DNA of 35,768 bases from G020353115 sp964389685 (GTDB lineage Bacteria; Bacteroidota; Bacteroidia; Bacteroidales; VadinHA17): the NCBI GenBank assembly GCA_964389685.1, contig CAYMFM010000040.1:1-35768 (forward strand), in the 5' to 3' direction. Positions 34,752-35,768 of the stretch are shown one piece after another (within the stretch, counting starts at the first letter, position 1; the number at the start of each line of letters is the position of its first letter). The translations under genes and the position numbers were made by a program. Under the pieces are notes generated by a model. It searched no databases, was not told the origin of the DNA, and saw only the letters and a list, made by a program, of their open reading frames with translations.

Positions 34752-35615
34752 ATGGAAAGTGCTTTACGCGACTATGAACTACAGGATCCGACAGCCGTTA
34801 TATATGGCACTGACAGGGATGCAGGAGAAGTGATTTTTTCAGCGCACCTGTTTGAAGGCTATACCAAGCAGGGGGCAAATGATAATATTTCTGGCAGTGT
34901 TGTCATACTGGATGTTGCCCGTACTCTGAACACCCTGATCGAAGAGGGTCGGATTCCCAGGCCAAAACGAAACATACGATTCCTGTGGATTCCTGAATTT
35001 TCCGGGACAGGACCCTGGGTGAATGCTCACAAGGAATTGATGGGAAATACATTGTGTAATATTAACCTGGATATGGTTGGTCTCCACCTGAGCAAAAGCC
35101 ACTCTTTTTTCTGCCTGATGCGAACTACTTTCGGGAATCCGCATTACCTGAATGATGTGATGGAGCACTATTACAGCTATGTGGGTGAAACCAACCGGGA
35201 GATGATCCATAACAGGAGAGCCGGTGGATTTACTAAAAGGATTGTTCCTCCAAGTGGTTCAGATGACCCCTTCTATTATAAAATTGATCCACATTACGGT
35301 TCTTCCGATCATGAAGTCTTTAATGATCTGGAAAAGAGAGCATCCAGCTTGGTTCCCAGGCAGACCGTAAAGGTTAAAGAGGCCGGATACCAGGGACATT
35401 CCCGTATTATCAGGGAACTGCCGTCCGAAATTACGGACAGGTACCCGGTCATTTCTCTCTATGATACCAGGGAATTGTCCCGGCTGGTTAACGGGAAACA
35501 CAGTGCCCTGGACATTAAAAAATTACTCGATACACAATCAACCAGTGAATCAGACCTGCAATCCATTATGAACTACCTTGAATGGTTGAAATATGCAGGA
35601 CTGATTGAAATGTGA
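34752..35615 (+). CDS. M28/DUF4910-like zinc aminopeptidase with C-terminal winged helix, possibly 5'-truncated
   Basis: 287 aa, shorter than most family members and with no signal peptide. Metal-site motifs of M28-type aminopeptidases are visible: H32 in FSAHLFEGY, D44 in GANDNISGS, E82 in IRFLWIPEFSGTG, D107 in NINLDMVG, and H187 in YGSSDHEVF. The usual double Glu appears as a single E82. The last 50 residues (LSRLVNGKHSALDIKKLLD to the end) look like a winged-helix domain, as at the C-terminus of DUF4910 proteins. The expected N-terminal region is absent; the frame upstream reaches a stop codon within about 60 bases, so no extension is possible. It diverges from the TetR gene and is followed after 8 bp by an MttB-like gene, so the two may be an operon. 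Confidence 0.75.
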   Translation: MESALRDYELQDPTAVIYGTDRDAGEVIFSAHLFEGYTKQGANDNISGSVVILDVARTLNTLIEEGRIPRPKRNIRFLWIPEFSGTGPWVNAHKELMGNTLCNINLDMVGLHLSKSHSFFCLMRTTFGNPHYLNDVMEHYYSYVGETNREMIHNRRAGGFTKRIVPPSGSDDPFYYKIDPHYGSSDHEVFNDLEKRASSLVPRQTVKVKEAGYQGHSRIIRELPSEITDRYPVISLYDTRELSRLVNGKHSALDIKKLLDTQSTSESDLQSIMNYLEWLKYAGLIEM

Positions 35616-35623
35616 TTTTTTCA

Positions 35624-35768
35624 ATGAAAGAGAACGCAATACCGGAAATTAAACTACTGGATGAGGAGCAGCAATCCTTTATCCATAACAATTCACTTCA
35701 GATCCTTTCCCGGACCGGAGTGAAGGTTGAATCTGTTGTAGCCCGGGATCTGTTTGCAAAAGCCATTG
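35624..35768 (+). CDS. MttB-family (trimethylamine methyltransferase-like) protein, 5' part only
   Basis: The ATG at 35624 opens a frame that runs off the window end, 48 codons. The start reads MKENAIPEIKLLDEEQQSFI and continues with IHNNSLQILSRTGVKVESVV, which is like the N-terminus of MttB-family corrinoid methyltransferases. Non-pyrrolysine MttB homologues demethylate quaternary amines such as glycine betaine; the substrate here cannot be judged. It starts 8 bp after the peptidase gene. Confidence 0.7.
   Translation, partial: MKENAIPEIKLLDEEQQSFIHNNSLQILSRTGVKVESVVARDLFAKAI

Overview
The window looks like a metagenomic scaffold from a Bacteroidota member. It has a SusC/SusD pair, three secreted proteins ending in type IX secretion (T9SS) sorting domains, SPII lipoproteins with Bacteroidota lipoboxes, and a promoter fitting the TTTG / TAnnTTTG pattern. 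Two runs of exactly 100 N are each flanked by the same 55 bp on both sides, which is how an assembler leaves a scaffold joint. I cannot name a species.

Layout. 1-2760: an AT-rich region with a secreted papain-like (C1A) peptidase, a palindromic repeat, and the tail of an IS3-family transposase. 2986-5545 (minus): a secreted PIG-L deacetylase and a DoxX membrane domain fused to a TIM-barrel-like domain. 6007-17383 (plus): a laminarin-type (beta-1,3-glucan) utilisation locus with SusC, SusD, two GH16 endoglucanases (one T9SS-exported, one a lipoprotein) and a GH3 lipoprotein. A strong terminator and 1.1 kb of palindromic non-coding DNA split SusCD from the hydrolases. 17401-18469: a DUF559 (Vsr-like) nuclease gene between two copies of a palindromic repeat unit that also encodes its C-terminus. 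18656-20941: a CotH protein with a T9SS tail, whose likely start codon lies in a 28-bp perfect palindrome. 21375-22465 (minus): a DUF1684 lipoprotein split only by the assembly gap. 23282-26371: a peptidase-MA / PD40-propeller / beta-barrel protein. 26989-29103: a secreted GH172 (DUF2961) glycosidase. 29421-33815 (minus): two periplasmic amidohydrolases in an operon. 33898-34557 (minus): a TetR regulator behind two operator-like palindromes. 34752-35768: an M28/DUF4910-like peptidase and the start of an MttB-family methyltransferase.

How the genes work together. The clear pathway is beta-glucan use. T9SS-exported GH16 with CBM6 and surface lipoprotein GH16 would cut the polymer, SusD and SusC would bind and import oligosaccharides, and GH3 would release glucose. 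GH172, CotH, DUF1684 and the propeller protein are nearby secreted or envelope proteins with no proven link to this pathway.

The most unusual content is non-coding. Several unrelated families of palindromic repeats fill nearly every long intergenic gap. They include a roughly 240-bp element with terminal inverted repeats, a two-palindrome module shared by two loci 11.5 kb apart, and the repeat unit around the DUF559 nuclease. That nuclease-plus-palindrome unit is my best candidate for an undescribed mobile system.
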